Assembly (NCBI GenBank): GCA_964374095.1 | Contig: CAYJXJ010000105.1 | Span: 1-16,095 of the forward strand | Reading direction: 5' to 3' | Source of the DNA: CAYJXJ01 sp964374095 | GTDB taxonomy: Bacteria > Elusimicrobiota > Elusimicrobia > UBA1565 > UBA9628 | Length of the DNA: 16,095 nt | Shown here: positions 14,751 to 16,095 of the stretch, in pieces | How the letters are laid out: every line of letters starts with the position of its first letter | Numbering within the stretch: the first letter of the stretch is position 1 | The notes under the pieces: model-generated | Databases searched by the model: none | What the model was told of the DNA's origin: nothing | What the model saw: only the letters and a program-made list of their open reading frames with translations | Translations under genes and position numbers: made by a program

Positions 14751-16095
14751 GCCGCGAATACTCAGCCGTTCCCTCCGCTGTCCTGGGGTCCATGCCCCAG
14801 GCCGCGGCGCTGTTGGAGTCCTTGGGGCACTGGGAGAAGCTGGAGTCGCTGAGCCGGCGTTTCGGGGTGCCGCATGCGCCGGAATACGAGCTGGAGTATT
14901 TCCGCAAGCTCTATCACGCGGAGCTCTGGCGCGCGTCGCAGACGCTCGCGTCGGCGGCGGGAGCGGAGGGGCTGGCGTGGCGGGGTCGGGTGAGGCGGCT
15001 GATGGGGGACCGGTCGGGAGCGGCCGCGGACTTAAAAATCGCGTTGGACCTGGAGCCGGGCTTGGCGCGGGCGCACGGGTGGCTGGGGGAGCTGGATTTG
15101 AAGGCGCCGGAGAGCGAGGCGTCTTTGACGCGGGCGGTGGAGCTCGACGCCGACCTGGCGTGGGGGTGGCTCTACCGGGGCGCGGGGCGGCTCCTGCGCC
15201 GCTCGTGGAGCGGCGCGATAAAGGATTTGGAACGATTGCTCAACCTCAAGCCCGAGTCGGCGCTGGGGCTCATGCTGCTGGGTCGGGCGATGGAGGGGAG
15301 GGGGAGGCGGGACGCGGCCCGTGAGGCCTACGCCGCGGCCGCGCGCCGCAATCCCGTCAGCGCCGCGGCCGCGGTGCTGGCCGCCAAGGGCCTTCGCGGC
15401 GCGGGACTTGTCTCCGCCTGCGACACCGCCTTCGACGCCGAGCCCGACTACGGGCATATCGTGCTCTTCGACTACGTGGCCAAAGCCGGGGGCTCCGAGG
15501 GTTGGGGGGACTGGGGCCGGCACCTCGAGCGGCTGTTGGGTTTCGCCTTGGACGAGGGGAGGTCGGCCGCTTTGTGCGCGCGCTTTACCCGTGAGGATAT
15601 CAGGCTCAACCCGTACCATGAGGAATCCGTGGCGCTGGCGCGGCGGCTCCGGGACCGGCGTCCCGGCCGGGCGTGGTCGACGGCCCTGCTGGCCCGGGCC
15701 TTGTGCCGCTGCCCGCGCGGTTGCGCCCCAGCGACGGAGGGCCGGGCGATGATGGAGGAGACGCTGCGGCTTTCCCCGGGTCGCGGCTGGCCCTACGCGT
15801 GGCGCGGCCTCGCGCGCGCGGCGGCGGGTGAGGTCGCCGCGGCGGTTGCGGATCTGGGTCGAGCCTTGGAATTGCAGCCGTACTATTACCGCGCCTACGC
15901 GTGGCGGGGATCTCTGCTGCGGCGGCTGGGGCGTCTGCCGGAGTCCCTCGCGGATTTGGACCGCGCGGTGGCGGTCGACGAGGAGTACCCGTTCGCCTGG
16001 CACGAGCGTTCGCTCACCAGGCGGGCACGGGGCGATTGGCTCGGCGGGGCGCTGGACTTGGACCGGGCGTTCCGGATGGACTTCCGGTACCGGTG
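14747..16095 (+). CDS. TPR repeat protein, 3' end beyond the window (at least 449 aa)
   Basis: The frame from ATG 14747 is open to the right edge. The product is a clear paralog of the preceding gene: both share the N-terminal cap (F-x-K-L-Y-H-x-E-L here), then A-W-R-G-R-V-R-R-L-M-G-D-R-S-G-A-A, H-G-W-L-G-E-L-D-L-K and W-L-Y-R-G-A-G-R-L-L-R-R-S-W. The E-D-I-x-x-x-P-Y-H and L-L-A-R-A-x-x-R-C-P landmarks and L-Q-P-Y-Y-x-R-A-Y-A-W-R-G-S are also shared. About 11 TPR-like units are visible. A second in-frame ATG lies at 14792. I keep 14747 because it forms the ATGA overlap with the mini-gene, although neither start has a clear ribosome site. No signal peptide is present. Tandem duplication of a TPR gene is the simplest origin. 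Confidence 0.88.
   Translation, partial: MSREYSAVPSAVLGSMPQAAALLESLGHWEKLESLSRRFGVPHAPEYELEYFRKLYHAELWRASQTLASAAGAEGLAWRGRVRRLMGDRSGAAADLKIALDLEPGLARAHGWLGELDLKAPESEASLTRAVELDADLAWGWLYRGAGRLLRRSWSGAIKDLERLLNLKPESALGLMLLGRAMEGRGRRDAAREAYAAAARRNPVSAAAAVLAAKGLRGAGLVSACDTAFDAEPDYGHIVLFDYVAKAGGSEGWGDWGRHLERLLGFALDEGRSAALCARFTREDIRLNPYHEESVALARRLRDRRPGRAWSTALLARALCRCPRGCAPATEGRAMMEETLRLSPGRGWPYAWRGLARAAAGEVAAAVADLGRALELQPYYYRAYAWRGSLLRRLGRLPESLADLDRAVAVDEEYPFAWHERSLTRRARGDWLGGALDLDRAFRMDFRYR
15872..16095 (+). repeat. Copy 2 of the 224-bp duplicated coding block (runs off the window)
   Basis: This is the counterpart of 13687-13910 in the downstream paralog, aligned without gaps. The region just upstream is clearly more diverged between the two genes at the DNA level. 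The locally high identity may reflect gene conversion or strong local constraint rather than just recent duplication. Confidence 0.85.

Larger units (their letters stand above)
14663..14754. repeat. Apparent 83-bp insertion flanked by a 9-bp direct repeat
   Basis: The 9-mer catgagccg occurs at 14663-14671 and again at 14746-14754. Removing one copy plus the sequence between them would fuse the upstream stop and downstream start into the same ATGA overlap found at the other junctions. The intervening sequence is largely self-complementary, with a 21-bp palindrome in the middle and imperfect outer arms (ccagggccggg against cctggcgccgg). A good ribosome site (GGGGAG, 14652-14657) sits 6 bases before ATG 14664, but none precedes the current start at 14747. 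This fits a small palindromic element with a target-site duplication. Confidence 0.5.

Noticed and set aside
14689..15324. + strand open frame of 211 codons overlapping the last gene
   Set aside because: It is in another frame from the TPR paralog that begins at 14747 and matches the preceding gene. Its product is Gly/Ala-rich with no TPR pattern.

Overview
The window is very GC-rich (about 70% by eye) and bacterial. It is dominated by one long co-directional block of genes on the + strand, from about 666 to beyond the right edge. The block encodes tetratricopeptide-repeat (TPR) proteins, radical SAM enzymes and one flavin-dependent halogenase-like enzyme. No gene points firmly to a taxon. 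The dense TPR plus radical SAM content, high GC and strict 4-base gene overlaps would fit an uncultured environmental lineage such as a high-GC Elusimicrobiota or a deltaproteobacteria-like group, but that is a guess.

Left edge (1-672): the 3' end of a + strand gene with a Cys-rich tail, possibly the end of another radical SAM/SPASM-type protein, meets a convergent small coiled-coil gene (310-672, - strand). The two genes share one CTAG as stop codons on both strands. The AT-richer stretch at about 640-690 separates the coiled-coil gene from the divergent operon.

Operon (666-16095, continuing): (1) a 1301-residue fusion of about 24 TPR units with a C-terminal radical SAM domain; (2) a 312-residue radical SAM enzyme related to that C-terminal domain; (3) a 348-residue radical SAM enzyme of a different subtype; (4) a 408-residue TPR protein; (5) a 568-residue FAD-dependent halogenase-like protein whose C-terminal tail resembles a PqqD-like peptide-recognition winged helix; (6-9) TPR proteins of 529, 526, 680 and more than 449 residues. 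No signal peptides or membrane segments are evident, so the products look cytoplasmic. Almost every junction is an ATGA or GTGA overlap, so the whole set is probably translationally coupled and made in matched amounts.

How they may work together (inference): three radical SAM enzymes, two with four-Cys tails suited to an auxiliary [4Fe-4S] cluster, and a halogenase with a peptide-binding-like tail suggest a pathway that modifies a peptide or carrier-bound substrate. The TPR proteins would be scaffolds, or possibly the substrates. No convincing precursor peptide is visible in the window.

The most unusual DNA structures are a 34-bp near-perfect palindrome plus five 18-bp tandem repeats exactly at the TPR/radical SAM junction of the first operon gene, and an apparent 83-bp insertion at 14663-14754. 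That insertion is flanked by a 9-bp direct repeat and carries a 21-bp palindrome. It creates a 28-codon mini-gene joined by ATGA overlaps to both neighbours.
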